Shown: positions 1 through 9,416, counted from the stretch's first letter. The stretch is DNA of 64,000 bases from Ponticaulis sp. (GCA_002692725.1 NZLU01000027.1:23562-87561); one strand, 5' to 3'. A program made the numbers and translations. Notes: a model not told the origin generated them from the sequence alone.

Positions 1-641
1 TGGCCGAGACGCGGCCGGCAGCCCCCGTCGCTGTTCTTTCGGGCCCGTCCTTCGCCAAGGATGTGGCGCAAGGCCTGCCTACGGCCGTGACGCTGGCCTG
101 CAAAGATCCAGATCTTGGTCAAGCCTGGATGGAGAGCATTGGTCGACCCGAGTTTCGACCCTATTGGAGCGATGATCTCATTGGCGCCGAAATCGGTGGG
201 GCAGTGAAAAACGTATTGGCGATTGCCTGCGGCGTGGTTGAGGGCCTGAAACTGGGCCGATCGGCGCATGCTGCGCTTATATCGCGCGGCTTTGCAGAAA
301 TGGTCCGACTTGGAACAGCAATGGGCGCGAATCCTCAAACGTTGGCGGGCCTGTGCGGTCTTGGCGATCTCGTGCTGACCTGCTCATCGCCGCAATCCAG
401 GAATATGAGTTTCGGCTTTGCTCTGGGCGAGGGGCAGAGTGTCGAAGATATTCTTGCCTCACGGTCGGCTGTGACCGAAGGGGTTGCGACCGCTCCGGGC
501 GTTGTCGCACTCGCTGCGCGTTACAATGTGGAAATGCCGATCTGTCAGGCCGTGAATCACATTCTGTCGGGTCACCTGACCTTGGGCGAAGCCATGACCG
601 ACCTGATCGAACGCCCCTTCAAGTCAGAGAAACTGTCGTGA
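1..641 (+). CDS. gpsA: glycerol-3-phosphate dehydrogenase [NAD(P)+], C-terminal part
   Basis: Reduces dihydroxyacetone phosphate to sn-glycerol 3-phosphate for phospholipid synthesis in the cytoplasm. The gene enters from the left edge with its reading frame starting at base 3, so the N-terminal nucleotide-binding fold is missing. Visible family marks are the GPSFA motif near base 40, the [12 protein letters not shown] segment with the catalytic-region lysine (about base 200) and the GLGDLVLTC segment (about base 355). The stop TGA at 639-641 overlaps the GTG start of the next gene, which implies translational coupling. Identity is secure from these motifs; only the missing N terminus limits it. 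Confidence 0.95.
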   Translation, partial: AETRPAAPVAVLSGPSFAKDVAQGLPTAVTLACKDPDLGQAWMESIGRPEFRPYWSDDLIGAEIGGAVKNVLAIACGVVEGLKLGRSAHAALISRGFAEMVRLGTAMGANPQTLAGLCGLGDLVLTCSSPQSRNMSFGFALGEGQSVEDILASRSAVTEGVATAPGVVALAARYNVEMPICQAVNHILSGHLTLGEAMTDLIERPFKSEKLS

Positions 642-1096
642 CACTTTCAACGCCGGAAATGACGCGTGCCGTCACGATCGGCGCCCTGAGACTGATGGAC
701 CAGATGTCCATGGCCTGCGTGACCGAAATGCGGCTCTCCAATGGACGCCGCAGCGATATCATGGCGATCAGCGAAAAAGGCGAGCTCTGGATCATCGAAG
801 TAAAATCCTGCCGTGCCGATTTTGAAAGCGATGGCAAATGGCATGAGTACCGGCCATTTTGCGATCGGTTCTTTTTTGCCGTGAATGAGATTTTTCCCAC
901 CGAGCTTTTGCCACTGGACGCGGGCCTGATCATTTCAGACCAATTTGGCGGCGCCCTGGTCCGGCCCGCGCCAGAACACAAGCTCGCACCAGCCCGCCGA
1001 AAAGCACTCACACTCAAGCTTGCCCGTGCTGCTGCTCAAAGGTTTACACAGTTGCACGCTTTGAAAGATGCAGACGCGACGCTGTTTAATTCCTGA
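638..1096 (+). CDS. mmcB: MmcB family DNA repair protein
   Basis: 152 residues, starting at a GTG that overlaps the gpsA stop (GTGA). The protein matches the MmcB family, a small PD-(D/E)XK-like nuclease-fold protein of alphaproteobacteria linked to DNA damage tolerance. The core shows a D (RRSDIMAI), then an acidic and lysine pair in LWIIEVKS, followed by the conserved [11 protein letters not shown] and the CDRFFFAV strand, which is the classic layout of that fold. In related genomes mmcB often belongs to the SOS regulon. Here the overlap with gpsA leaves no room for its own promoter, so I infer co-transcription. Confidence 0.88.
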   Translation: MTLSTPEMTRAVTIGALRLMDQMSMACVTEMRLSNGRRSDIMAISEKGELWIIEVKSCRADFESDGKWHEYRPFCDRFFFAVNEIFPTELLPLDAGLIISDQFGGALVRPAPEHKLAPARRKALTLKLARAAAQRFTQLHALKDADATLFNS

Positions 1097-1146
1097 CAAA
1101 TGCCAAAAAGTCTGACTTACTTGTATCAGGTGGTGGAGACGACAAG

Positions 1147-1503
1147 ATGGATGACGCAAAACTGACGGCGATTGCCCGAACCGTTCACGAAGCCATGCGT
1201 GGATGGGTCAAAGCGCATGACGGCACGGCAACTCCGGCCTGGGCCAACGCGCCGAAATGGATGAAAGACTCTTCAAGGGAAAGCGTCTTGTTTGCCATCA
1301 ACAATCCTGACGCACCGCATTCCGCTCAGCACGATCAATGGATGGAACAGAAAAAACGGGATGGCTGGACCTTCGGCAAAACCAAAGATGCCGACAAGAA
1401 AACCCACCCCATGCTGATCCCCTATGACGAATTGCCAGAGTTCGAACAGCGCAAGGACGCCATCGTAAAGGCGCTCGCGCTCTCGCTCAGTAAGCCTCTT
1501 TAG
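1147..1503 (+). CDS. RyR domain-containing protein
   Basis: 118-residue protein covering essentially one ryanodine-receptor (RyR) domain, seen from HDQWMEQKKRDGW followed by FGK, then KKTHPMLIPYDELPEFEQ. These residues match the repeat that is found four times in animal ryanodine receptors and as stand-alone or nuclease/transporter-associated domains in bacteria. Its bacterial role is not settled; ligand binding, possibly of nucleotide derivatives, has been proposed. A GGAGA lies 8 bases before the ATG. The next gene begins 11 bases after its stop, so the two are probably co-transcribed. Confidence 0.8.
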   Translation: MDDAKLTAIARTVHEAMRGWVKAHDGTATPAWANAPKWMKDSSRESVLFAINNPDAPHSAQHDQWMEQKKRDGWTFGKTKDADKKTHPMLIPYDELPEFEQRKDAIVKALALSLSKPL

Positions 1504-1514
1504 GGCACAACATC

Positions 1515-2702
1515 ATGCTGGCGGTTCCGAAGCGCGATCTTCTTCCCGATATTTTGCGAAGCTGGGCGCTGATCGGCATTGTACTGGTCAATGTCGAAGT
1601 CTTCTCTGCCAGCAAAATGGGGGGATATCCCCATGATACTCTGAGCGATCCCGTAAACTATTCCGCATATCTTCTGGTTGCCGGTCTGTTCACCTTCAAA
1701 TCCTTTTCTCTGTTTTCCATCATGTTCGGAGCGGGGTTAGGTTATCAGCTCGCATCGGCCGAGCGTGCAGGCGTGTCGGCCAAACCGCGATATTTTCGTA
1801 GGACCGCTGGCCTTTTCGTGATTGGCGCCTTGCACGCCATCTTCCTGTTTATTGGCGATATTCTCGTCACCTACGCCATTCTTGGTAGTCTTTTGTATTT
1901 CTGCCGGAATTTCAGCCCCAAACGCTTGTTCTGGGTAGGCGGCATCCTGATCAGCGTGCAGGCGCTGTTCATGCTGATCGCTGCCGCAGGCTTTGTCATC
2001 GCGGAAACCATGGCCGGATATGAATGGCAAAAAGGTCTGGCCCTCCAACAAGAGCAATACGCAATCATTGATGCTGTTTTTGAAGAGGATGGCTTTTTGA
2101 GCGTCGCCTGGATGCGACTTCAGATGTGGCCGGGCATGCTGGGCGGCGTGTTTTTCATTCAGGGCGTAGCGGTGTTTGGCTATTTCCTGATTGGTCTGGG
2201 CCTGTTCCGACTGGGCCTTATTTCCGATGTGCGACACCGGCTTTGGAAGACCTCACGATATAGGCTGTTGCCGATTGGTCTGGCCATCAGCTTCCTCGGC
2301 GGATGGCTCTTCGTTTCGGCTCCGGAACGAGAGTCAGCTCAGGCCATTCTGGGACTTGCTGTCATGATTATCGGCTCGCCCTTCTCGACCCTGGGGTATA
2401 TGGGTTGGCTGGCCGCAGCAGCGTCGGGAGAGGGCCCAATCCTGCGGTTCATTGCCCGGGGTGGGTCGGCCAGTCTGAGTGCTTATTTGTTGCAATCCAT
2501 TGTTCTCAGCCTTGTCTTTCTTGAGTTTGGCCTTGGGCTTTTCAATCAGGTCAGTCCATTTGAGGCGATTATGATCGCACTTGGTGCCGGGATATTCAGC
2601 CTGATGTTCACGAGTGTCTGGTTGCTGTTTTTCAAGCGCGGCCCATTCGAGATTCTGCTGCGGAGGTGGACTTATCTCGGGCAGAAATCACCGCTAGGCT
2701 GA
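1515..2702 (+). CDS. DUF418 family membrane protein (YeiB-like)
   Basis: 395 residues with many hydrophobic segments. The N-terminal RDLLPDILRSWALIGIVLVN is the DUF418/YeiB family opening, and the C-terminal half holds the conserved long hydrophobic domain with SLSAYLLQSI. Members are multi-pass inner-membrane proteins of unknown function, related to the acyltransferase-3/HGSNAT group. It follows the RyR gene by 11 bases and is followed by a tiny lipoprotein gene, suggesting a short operon from 1147 to 2922. Confidence 0.8.
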   Translation: MLAVPKRDLLPDILRSWALIGIVLVNVEVFSASKMGGYPHDTLSDPVNYSAYLLVAGLFTFKSFSLFSIMFGAGLGYQLASAERAGVSAKPRYFRRTAGLFVIGALHAIFLFIGDILVTYAILGSLLYFCRNFSPKRLFWVGGILISVQALFMLIAAAGFVIAETMAGYEWQKGLALQQEQYAIIDAVFEEDGFLSVAWMRLQMWPGMLGGVFFIQGVAVFGYFLIGLGLFRLGLISDVRHRLWKTSRYRLLPIGLAISFLGGWLFVSAPERESAQAILGLAVMIIGSPFSTLGYMGWLAAAASGEGPILRFIARGGSASLSAYLLQSIVLSLVFLEFGLGLFNQVSPFEAIMIALGAGIFSLMFTSVWLLFFKRGPFEILLRRWTYLGQKSPLG

Positions 2703-2727
2703 CGCTCATCAGAAGGGGTTGTCCGAC

Positions 2728-2922
2728 GTGACATCAAAGCAGAGTGTTCTTGCCATCGCGTGCCTGTCTTTCGGCGTTCTGGGCAGTTGCGACCGACGCG
2801 AAGAGCGCATCGAAAGACTTGACACTCTGAAGAATGCCGTGGTGGAGCAAGTCGAAGGCGAGCTTAATCCGCCCACGAATAAAAAGTCCGACACCAGCGA
2901 TAGTAATTCACCTGAGACGTGA
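2728..2922 (+). CDS. small lipoprotein, function unknown
   Basis: 64 residues from a GTG start at 2728, which lies 9 bases after an AAGGGG ribosome site at 2713-2718; the in-frame TTG at 2719 would touch the site and is less likely. The signal peptide ends in the lipobox LGSC, followed by a charged, acidic mature part of about 45 residues. I recognise no family. The gene starts 25 bases after the DUF418 stop and probably shares its transcript. Confidence 0.6.
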   Translation: MTSKQSVLAIACLSFGVLGSCDRREERIERLDTLKNAVVEQVEGELNPPTNKKSDTSDSNSPET

Positions 2923-3040
2923 TCTTCGTCAGCTGGCTTCGCCTCAGAGGCGGACCAAAGTGACATGTGCTTACTGAATCGTTAACGATTCCCCTTGATC
3001 TGAAGGCCCCCAGATAATTATAGGTCTTCTTGGGGGACAA

Positions 3041-3556
3041 ATGGACACGCAGCACACAGGTATTGGTGAAGTCTTTTTATGGCTCGGGGCGATGTGCCTC
3101 GCCGCCTTCATTGGTGTCGCCTTATCGCTCGTGCTGGTCATTGTCCCGACAGACAAGCCGGGAAGTTCGATGGTCGATTCCCTGCTGGAGCGCTTCAACA
3201 CCGAACCAGCCTTTGCACCCTTTCGATCGTCTGAACTGGAAGGTGGCGAACCGTCTATTTTCTCCATCGCAGTTCAGCAACCACCGGAAATGCGATTTAT
3301 TGTACGTTTTGATCCGGAGGCTAAGCTTTTGAACGCGGTGCGGTCTTTTCGAGAAAATCGCGGTCAGGGCCGGGCCATGTTTTCGGAATGGACCAGCCAG
3401 GAGACCGTCTTCACCGGGTTTAACCTTGCGGGTGTACTGCCATCTGGCGAAGCCATCCTCGCCTATCAACCGAGCGCTACAGAGACGGCGTCACTGGCAC
3501 AACTCCGCCGACGCCTGAACGACGTCGAGTATGTCGTCTACGCCGACACGTTATGA
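3041..3556 (+). CDS. hypothetical single-pass membrane protein
   Basis: 171 residues. A hydrophobic segment at about residues 12-37 would anchor the protein, with the remaining 130 residues as a soluble domain. A GGGGG stretch six bases upstream of the ATG supports the start. The soluble part (with MRFIVRFDPEAKLLNAV and a C-terminal LRRRLNDVEYVVYA) resembles no family I know. The final part looks like an alpha/beta domain. A good terminator follows at 3576. Confidence 0.6.
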   Translation: MDTQHTGIGEVFLWLGAMCLAAFIGVALSLVLVIVPTDKPGSSMVDSLLERFNTEPAFAPFRSSELEGGEPSIFSIAVQQPPEMRFIVRFDPEAKLLNAVRSFRENRGQGRAMFSEWTSQETVFTGFNLAGVLPSGEAILAYQPSATETASLAQLRRRLNDVEYVVYADTL

Positions 3557-3568
3557 GCCTTCGCGCAT

Positions 3569-3603
3569 AAAAAAGGAGCAAACCAGGATTGGCTTGCTCT
3601 TTT
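3569..3603. terminator. bidirectional intrinsic terminator
   Basis: Stem GAGCAAACC (3576-3584) pairs with GGCTTGCTC (3591-3599) with one mismatch and a 6-base loop, flanked by A-run on the left and T-run on the right. It serves the gene ending at 3556 and, from the other strand, the alcohol dehydrogenase ending at 3626. Confidence 0.75.
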
Positions 3604-3625
3604 CAAAACTTGCGAGGATGACCGC

Positions 3626-4753
3626 TTAGAGCGCGGTCTCGTAGATTTTCTCGTATTCAGCCTGTTCGAGCGGACGAGGATTTCCATAATGGGCAAGGTC
3701 CTTCATCGCATACTCAACAATGCCTGACCCATGATCCATTGAGAGACCGATATCTGAAAGCTTCTTGGGAATGCCGATCGCATCATTCAGCTCTTCGATC
3801 GCATCCCCCAGATCTGCTCCTTCCGGCAAATTCATCATCTGACGCAGGCGGTGGTATTTCGTGGGCGCAGAGCCTTCATTCACCCGCAGAACGTGCGGCA
3901 GGAAGACCGCGTTCAGCGTACCGTGATGGAGTTTCAGATCAGAGAGACGGCCTGCCGCATGAGATAACGCGTGAACAGCGCCGAGGCCTTTCACAAAGGC
4001 GAGTGCGCCTTCGAGCGAGGCCATCATCATATTCCAGCGGGCATCTTTGTCAGATCCGTCCAGAACAGCCTTTTTGAGCCAGCCATCGCCGACAGCCCGA
4101 CCAAGTCCTTCAAGGCCTATACCTTCGGCAGGCGGGTTGATCTGAGGGGCAAGCACCGCCTCAATGCAGTGTGTGACCGCGTCCATACCGGTGGCTGCCG
4201 TCAGGCCTGCTGGCAGGCCGAGTGTAAGTTCGGGGTCACAAATCGCCGTTGCCGGAACGAGTTTTGGCGAGGCAAACGTCTGCTTGAGCCCGTTGCTCTG
4301 GATGACGACCGCGCCGACGCTGACTTCTGAACCGGTGCCTGCGGTGGTCGGAATTGCGATGAGCGGTGGTATGTTCTTGATGAGCTTGCCGCCACCAACG
4401 GTTGCGCCGTATTGTTCCAGCGGACCTTCATGACTTGCCATCAAGCCGACGGCTTTTGCCAGATCCATGGACGAGCCACCACCCAGCGCAATAATGCCAT
4501 CGCAGCCGGAGGCTTTGTACTGGGCAGCGACTTCCATCACCTGTTTCTCAGTGGGGTTCGCCTCTGTTTCGGCGAACACTTCATAATCACCAGGAATGTT
4601 TTCGACGACCTTATCCAGCAAACCGACTTGCTTGATACCAGGATCCGTTACAACAAATGGGCGTGAAATTTTGAGACCACCCATCGTCCGCCCTAGTTTG
4701 GTCACGGCGCCATGGTCAAATATACAAGGTGTAACGAAATTGATGACGGGCAT
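3626..4753 (-). CDS. iron-containing alcohol dehydrogenase
   Basis: 375 residues, a normal length for group III Fe-dependent alcohol dehydrogenases, which oxidise alcohols or reduce aldehydes with NAD(P). The start at 4753 (MPVINFV) sits behind a GGGAGA site; a longer reading to 4786 has no support. Visible marks are GGGSSMD (about residues 92-98, NAD binding), TAGTGSEVS, and metal-ligand positions: Asp in TGMDAVTH (about 190), the His four residues on, His in ALSHAAG (about 263) and His in LHHGT (about 276). It stands alone between oppositely oriented genes, so its substrate is open. Confidence 0.88.
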   Translation of the reverse strand: MPVINFVTPCIFDHGAVTKLGRTMGGLKISRPFVVTDPGIKQVGLLDKVVENIPGDYEVFAETEANPTEKQVMEVAAQYKASGCDGIIALGGGSSMDLAKAVGLMASHEGPLEQYGATVGGGKLIKNIPPLIAIPTTAGTGSEVSVGAVVIQSNGLKQTFASPKLVPATAICDPELTLGLPAGLTAATGMDAVTHCIEAVLAPQINPPAEGIGLEGLGRAVGDGWLKKAVLDGSDKDARWNMMMASLEGALAFVKGLGAVHALSHAAGRLSDLKLHHGTLNAVFLPHVLRVNEGSAPTKYHRLRQMMNLPEGADLGDAIEELNDAIGIPKKLSDIGLSMDHGSGIVEYAMKDLAHYGNPRPLEQAEYEKIYETAL

Positions 4754-4874
4754 GCACTTGTCTCCCAGAAGAATTTTGACGCACAAAAGCCTATGGTTAA
4801 ACTGTAATCAATGCCTGCGTGGTGAGAAAAATATAGTAAGCTAACGCTTTTAGCGCGCGAACCGGAGTTTTGAG

Positions 4875-6728
4875 TTGAATAGTTCCCAGCGTCCCCCCCT
4901 CCTGAGCATTGATAATCTGCATGTCGAATTCGACACGCCTGACGGCCTTGTAAAAGCTGTTAAAGGCGTTTCTCTGGAGGTCCTGCCCGGCGAGTGCGTT
5001 GGAATCGTTGGAGAATCTGGCTCCGGCAAAAGCCAGTCTGCGCTTGCAGCCATGGGATTGCTGGCCGCAAATGGCCGCGCCAGAGGCAGCGTAAAATTTG
5101 CAGGCAAAAGCCTGCTTGGCCTCAATCAGAGCGAGCGCAGAAAAATGCGCGGATCAGAGATGTCGATGATTTTTCAGGATCCTCTGACCTCCCTCACACC
5201 ACACATGACTATAGGCGCCCAGCTGCGCGAAGTCCTCGCCATCCATAAGAAACTTCGGGGCAAGGAAGCCGACGCCATTTGTATTGACTGGCTCGAGCGT
5301 GTTCGCATTCCAGATCCGGCGCGCCGTATGGAGCAATTCCCGCATGAGCTGTCAGGCGGCATGCGCCAGCGCGTGATGATTGCCATCGCCATGCTTTGTG
5401 ATCCGAAACTTCTGTTCGCGGACGAGCCGACGACTGCACTCGATGTTACCGTTCAGGCGCAGGTTCTGTCGCTGATGTCAGACCTCAAGAAAACAACCGA
5501 CACCGGTATTGTGCTGATCACTCACGATATGGGCGTCGTTGCCCGCATGTGCGACCGTGTTGTGGTGATGAAGAGCGGCGAGATTGTCGAGACCGGAACG
5601 GTCGATCAGATTTTCTACGAGGCGCGCCATGACTACACAAAAAAGCTGTTGGAGGCGGTGCCGCGCATTGATCAGCCGGATCGCCCAGGACGCACGCATC
5701 TTCAGCCGGCACCCCCTGCCGAGACAAAACCCGTTCTCGTCGCAGACGATCTGAAGGTGCGTTTCCCGATCAAGGTTGAAGGCGGCCTGTTTGGGAAAAC
5801 CAAACCATTGCGCGCTGTAGATGGGGTGAGTTTCGAACTGAAACCGGGTGAGACACTCGGAGTGGTCGGCGAGTCCGGCTGCGGAAAATCCACTCTGGCG
5901 CGGGCTGTTCTGCGTCTTGTCGAACCGAGCGATGGCGCTGTGACATGGCTTGGCTCGAAATTGTCAGAAGCCACGACCAGCCAGTTGAAAAAGAGCCGCC
6001 GCGATCTTCAGATCGTCTTTCAGGATCCGTTTGCCAGCCTCGATCCCCGCATGACGATTGGCCAATCCATTGGCGAGCCGCTCACCGTGTTTGAGCCGCG
6101 CCTGTCGGGCAAGGATCGAGAGAAACGTGTTCTTGAAATGATGCCGCGCGTCGGGCTCGATCCTGCACTCATCAACCGGTATCCGCATGAATTGTCGGGC
6201 GGCCAGAACCAGCGCGTGGGCATTGCGCGGGCCATGATCCTGAAGCCCAAACTGGTCATCTGTGATGAGGCCGTATCCGCGCTGGATGTGTCGGTTCAGG
6301 CACAGATTATCGACCTGCTGATCGAGCTGCAGCAGGAATTTGGCCTCGCAATGATGTTCATCAGCCATGATCTGGCGGTGGTGCGGGAGATTTCTCACCG
6401 CATCATGGTGCTCTATCTGGGGCGGGTGGTCGAACTGGCTGACCGCACCACGATTTACGAAAATCCCGTCCATCCTTACACCAAGGCACTGATCGCGGCG
6501 GTTCCAAACCCTGATCCGCGCCAGGAACGCGAACGGAATTTTGCACGCCTTGAGGGTGATTTGCCGTCTCCGCTTGATCGACGTGCCGGCCTGCGCTTCA
6601 TGAAGTCCAAACTGGTTGATGATCCGGATGCTGATCAATATCGCCCGCAGCTGGTTGAAGTCGCCCCAGGCCACCTCGTCGCCGAACATGATGCCTCGGA
6701 GCTCAGTGACGGTTTGGTGGCAGGCTGA
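4875..6728 (+). CDS. fused dipeptide/oligopeptide ABC transporter ATP-binding protein (YejF/GsiA-like)
   Basis: 617 residues holding two complete ABC ATPase domains, as in YejF-type proteins that drive peptide import. Domain 1 has Walker A GESGSGKSQ (about 54), signature LSGGMRQR and Walker B LLFADEPTTALD. Domain 2 has GESGCGKST, LSGGQNQR, a slightly divergent Walker B LVICDEAVSALD, and the H-loop ISHD. A TTG start at 4875 sits 7 bases after a CGGAG. No permease or binding-protein gene is adjacent, so the partner membrane subunits must be elsewhere. Confidence 0.9.
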   Translation: MNSSQRPPLLSIDNLHVEFDTPDGLVKAVKGVSLEVLPGECVGIVGESGSGKSQSALAAMGLLAANGRARGSVKFAGKSLLGLNQSERRKMRGSEMSMIFQDPLTSLTPHMTIGAQLREVLAIHKKLRGKEADAICIDWLERVRIPDPARRMEQFPHELSGGMRQRVMIAIAMLCDPKLLFADEPTTALDVTVQAQVLSLMSDLKKTTDTGIVLITHDMGVVARMCDRVVVMKSGEIVETGTVDQIFYEARHDYTKKLLEAVPRIDQPDRPGRTHLQPAPPAETKPVLVADDLKVRFPIKVEGGLFGKTKPLRAVDGVSFELKPGETLGVVGESGCGKSTLARAVLRLVEPSDGAVTWLGSKLSEATTSQLKKSRRDLQIVFQDPFASLDPRMTIGQSIGEPLTVFEPRLSGKDREKRVLEMMPRVGLDPALINRYPHELSGGQNQRVGIARAMILKPKLVICDEAVSALDVSVQAQIIDLLIELQQEFGLAMMFISHDLAVVREISHRIMVLYLGRVVELADRTTIYENPVHPYTKALIAAVPNPDPRQERERNFARLEGDLPSPLDRRAGLRFMKSKLVDDPDADQYRPQLVEVAPGHLVAEHDASELSDGLVAG

Positions 6729-6840
6729 CAACCAAACATCAGTAAAACTGACCAGCACACAGGGTTTCATTCTCCTGACAGCAGAGATAAAAGCGCCTTC
6801 ACCAGCCCGTTTCGGGCGATTGCACCAGAACTGAAGGTCA

Positions 6841-8067
6841 ATGTTGAACGTAACTGAATCCCCACTTTCCCTGGACGATGTCCAGGCCGCTGCCAAAGTC
6901 ATAGATGGTCAGGTCGAACGTACGCCGATGCGTATGTCTCGCACGCTGTCTGAGATTACTGGCGCGGAAGTCTGGATTAAGTTCGAGAACTTCCAGTTCA
7001 CGGCAGCCTTTAAGGAACGCGGCGCGCTGAATCGCCTCAAAGGCCTCAGCGATGACGAAAAACGGCGCGGCGTGATTGCCATGTCGGCCGGAAACCACGC
7101 CCAGGGTGTTGCCTATCACGGGCAGAAGCTGGGAATTCCGGTGACAATCGTGATGCCGGAAAACACGCCATTCGTGAAAGTGCAGCACACGCGAAATTTC
7201 GGCGCACGCGTCATTCTGAAGGGCGAAGGCATTGCCGAAGCCAATGAACACGCGCGCAAGGTGTGCATGGAGGAAGATCTTGTCTTCCTTCATCCATTTG
7301 ACGACAAGCTCGTCATGGCGGGCCAAGGCACGATTGCACTGGAAATGCTCGAAGATGTCGAAAAGCCTCTGGACACGCTGGTCGTTCCGATTGGCGGCGG
7401 CGGCCTGATCTCTGGCATCGCAACAGCCGCCAAGGCACTTCAGCCCGGGATCGAAATCATCGGCGTCGAAGTGCAGGACTATCCCGCGCTCTACAATCAA
7501 CTCCGCGGCATTCCGCCAAAGACGGGCGGCTCGACGATCGCCGAAGGCATTGCCGTGAAAGTGGTGGGCGAGCGAAATTTTGAAGTGTGCAGCCGACTTG
7601 TTGACGACGTGCTTCTCGTCTCGGAAGACGCCATTGAACGCGCCATCACCCTGTTTGCGACGGTTGAGAAATCTATTGCTGAAGGCGCAGGCGCGGCTGG
7701 CCTTGCTGCGCTGTTATCCCATGGCAGCAAGTTTGCCGGAAAGCGCGTCGGCCTCGTCCTCTGTGGCGGCAATATCGACACGCGGCTTCTGGCCTCTGTG
7801 CTGACCCGCAGTCTCGTGCGTGATCAGCGACTGGTGAATATCCGGATCATTGGTGACGACCGTCCGGGTCTGCTCGCTCATGTGTCCAAGATCATCGGTG
7901 ATGTCGGCGCCAACATTATTGAAGTCGCCCATAACCGCCTGGCACTTGATGTGCCGGCCAAAGGTGCAGAGTTCGATATTCTGATCGAAACCCGCGATGC
8001 GCAACACACGCAAGAAGTGGTGGATGCTCTGACCGCAGTCGGTTATCCTCCGCGCAAACTCGCCTGA
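6841..8067 (+). CDS. ilvA: threonine ammonia-lyase (threonine dehydratase) with C-terminal ACT domain
   Basis: 408 residues. Deaminates L-threonine to 2-oxobutanoate with pyridoxal phosphate, feeding isoleucine synthesis or threonine breakdown. The PLP lysine lies in AAFKERGALN (about residue 59), the substrate loop in SAGNHAQG and the phosphate-binding glycine loop in GGGGLISG. An ACT regulatory domain fills about residues 330-405 (RIIGDDRPGLLAHV). The single short ACT domain resembles the TdcB-like/short IlvA form rather than the two-ACT biosynthetic enzyme of E. coli, so whether it is biosynthetic or catabolic cannot be told from sequence. Confidence 0.92.
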   Translation: MLNVTESPLSLDDVQAAAKVIDGQVERTPMRMSRTLSEITGAEVWIKFENFQFTAAFKERGALNRLKGLSDDEKRRGVIAMSAGNHAQGVAYHGQKLGIPVTIVMPENTPFVKVQHTRNFGARVILKGEGIAEANEHARKVCMEEDLVFLHPFDDKLVMAGQGTIALEMLEDVEKPLDTLVVPIGGGGLISGIATAAKALQPGIEIIGVEVQDYPALYNQLRGIPPKTGGSTIAEGIAVKVVGERNFEVCSRLVDDVLLVSEDAIERAITLFATVEKSIAEGAGAAGLAALLSHGSKFAGKRVGLVLCGGNIDTRLLASVLTRSLVRDQRLVNIRIIGDDRPGLLAHVSKIIGDVGANIIEVAHNRLALDVPAKGAEFDILIETRDAQHTQEVVDALTAVGYPPRKLA

Positions 8068-8084
8068 TTTTTTCTGGAGTCATT

Positions 8085-8627
8085 ATGATGAAAACTGCCC
8101 TTCTCGCCTGCCTGGGCGCAGCAGCCCTCGCCCTGTCAGCCTGCGATTCTGCGGGGCCACGCGGCGGTCAGACAAGCGCAACTCCAGCCGAAGATCCGGC
8201 AAATCCTTGGGCGACTTATGCCAATCCCGACTGGGATCATGAAAGCTCAGCAGTCAACAAAACCGAATCCGGCCTCGAATACATTGTGCTTGCCGCAGGC
8301 GAACCATGTGAAGGCGGGCCTGAAGGCGGTGATCAGGCGTTTGTGCACTATGAGGGACGCCTGACAGACGGTACGATTTTCGACTCTTCGCTGGCACGAG
8401 GCGTTGGCATTAATTTTCCGGCAAACCGGGTCATTCCTGGTTGGACAGAAGCCCTTGGCCTGATGTGCCCGGGCGATGACTGGCTGGTTTATCTGCCGTC
8501 TGAAATCGCTTATGGCGAAACGCCTCGGCCGGGTGGGCCGATCAAGCCGGGCGATGATCTCATCTTCCGCATGATTCTGATGGCCCAGATTTCAGAAGAA
8601 GACTGGTCTGGCGCGACGTTCAAATAA
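8085..8627 (+). CDS. FKBP-type peptidyl-prolyl isomerase, lipoprotein
   Basis: 180 residues. A signal peptide ending in LSAC predicts a lipid-anchored protein. The FKBP domain covers about residues 70-170, with FVHYEGRLTDGTIFDSS, VIPGWTEAL and LVYLPSEIAYGE, the usual active-site strands. It is expected to assist proline-limited folding in the periplasm or envelope. Two adjacent ATGs (8085, 8088) both suit the GGAG at 8076-8079. It follows ilvA by 17 bases, probably on the same transcript, and has a strong terminator. Confidence 0.9.
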   Translation: MMKTALLACLGAAALALSACDSAGPRGGQTSATPAEDPANPWATYANPDWDHESSAVNKTESGLEYIVLAAGEPCEGGPEGGDQAFVHYEGRLTDGTIFDSSLARGVGINFPANRVIPGWTEALGLMCPGDDWLVYLPSEIAYGETPRPGGPIKPGDDLIFRMILMAQISEEDWSGATFK

Positions 8628-8647
8628 GTCAGAAATCACGCAAGAAA

Positions 8648-8680
8648 AAAGGCCGGATGTATAGTCCGGCCTTTCTCTTT
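8648..8680. terminator. bidirectional intrinsic terminator
   Basis: GGCCGGA (8651-8657) pairs with TCCGGCC (8665-8671) around a 7-base loop, with A-run before and T-rich stretch after. It ends the FKBP transcript and the convergent lipoprotein gene ending at 8697. Confidence 0.85.
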
Positions 8681-8696
8681 TGCCCTAAGGGGAGTG

Positions 8697-9413
8697 TCAG
8701 CCCTCGGCAGGCGTTGTGGTCTGGTCTTCCACATCTTCGGCGGTCGGCTCAGGCGCGGCCATCACCAGACCAAGGTCTTCATAGCAGGCTTCAGCCTGCG
8801 CAAGGTGCGCCTCGCCATCGGCCCCTTCCATCATGCTGTCACGCACGAGGAAGTAATTTCGATAGGTCTGTTTGCGATACTCATTCAGCGCTGCTTCGCG
8901 CTCATCTTCAGAACCGTTTGGCACCACCGCGACTTCATAACTAAACGCCGATGCGCCAAGAACTTCCTTGGCGTAATTTTGGGCTTCGTGCGCCTGAAGG
9001 GCACCATTCTTGGACGCCACGTCAAAATGTGCTGCGCATCTCAGACCCGGCTCATAGCCCTCTCCATCAATCTGGCTGGCATTGTCGCGGAGGAACTGCT
9101 CAGTCTGATCGATCGACGATTCGAGACGCGCTTCGGTGTATTCCGCCGCATTGAGTGATTCTTTTGCCGACTCTCTTAGTTCGGCCTGATACACGCCGCT
9201 GAACGGGTCGATGTTTGCTGCGGCCGGATCGACGCTGACAGTCGTAGTATCAGGAGCCGCCTCGATCGAGTCTTTTACACTCGCAAGCGTGTTTTCTCCG
9301 GTTTCCTGAGTGGGTGTGGTGTCCGTCGCTTTGATTACCTCTCCACCCTCGCTGCAGGCACCAAGTGCGAGAACAGCAAGAGCGCTGACGGTTAGGCTGG
9401 TCATCTGTTTCAT
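8697..9413 (-). CDS. lipoprotein of unknown function, paralogue of the upstream gene
   Basis: 238 residues with a lipobox LGAC after a typical signal peptide. The mature part has a low-complexity Thr/Glu stretch, then a helical, acidic domain. It shares with the next gene (9514-10239) the motif VDPAAANI[D/N]PF around residue 62, a central single cysteine, the motif R..YRNYFLVRD near the C terminus, and a final cysteine in an acidic helix. I infer a recent duplication followed by divergence. I recognise no described family. A 12-bp inverted repeat covers its ribosome site (see 9417-9471). Confidence 0.75.
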   Translation of the reverse strand: MKQMTSLTVSALAVLALGACSEGGEVIKATDTTPTQETGENTLASVKDSIEAAPDTTTVSVDPAAANIDPFSGVYQAELRESAKESLNAAEYTEARLESSIDQTEQFLRDNASQIDGEGYEPGLRCAAHFDVASKNGALQAHEAQNYAKEVLGASAFSYEVAVVPNGSEDEREAALNEYRKQTYRNYFLVRDSMMEGADGEAHLAQAEACYEDLGLVMAAPEPTAEDVEDQTTTPAEG

Positions 9414-9416
9414 AAC

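Noticed and set aside
6806..6818. Terminator before ilvA (GCCCG-TTT-CGGGC)
   Set aside because: Short stem without a T-run, so not supported as a terminator.
5964..6902. 312-residue leftward open reading frame
   Set aside because: Lies wholly opposite the second ATPase domain of the ABC gene; no ribosome site, no recognisable motif, composition of a codon shadow.
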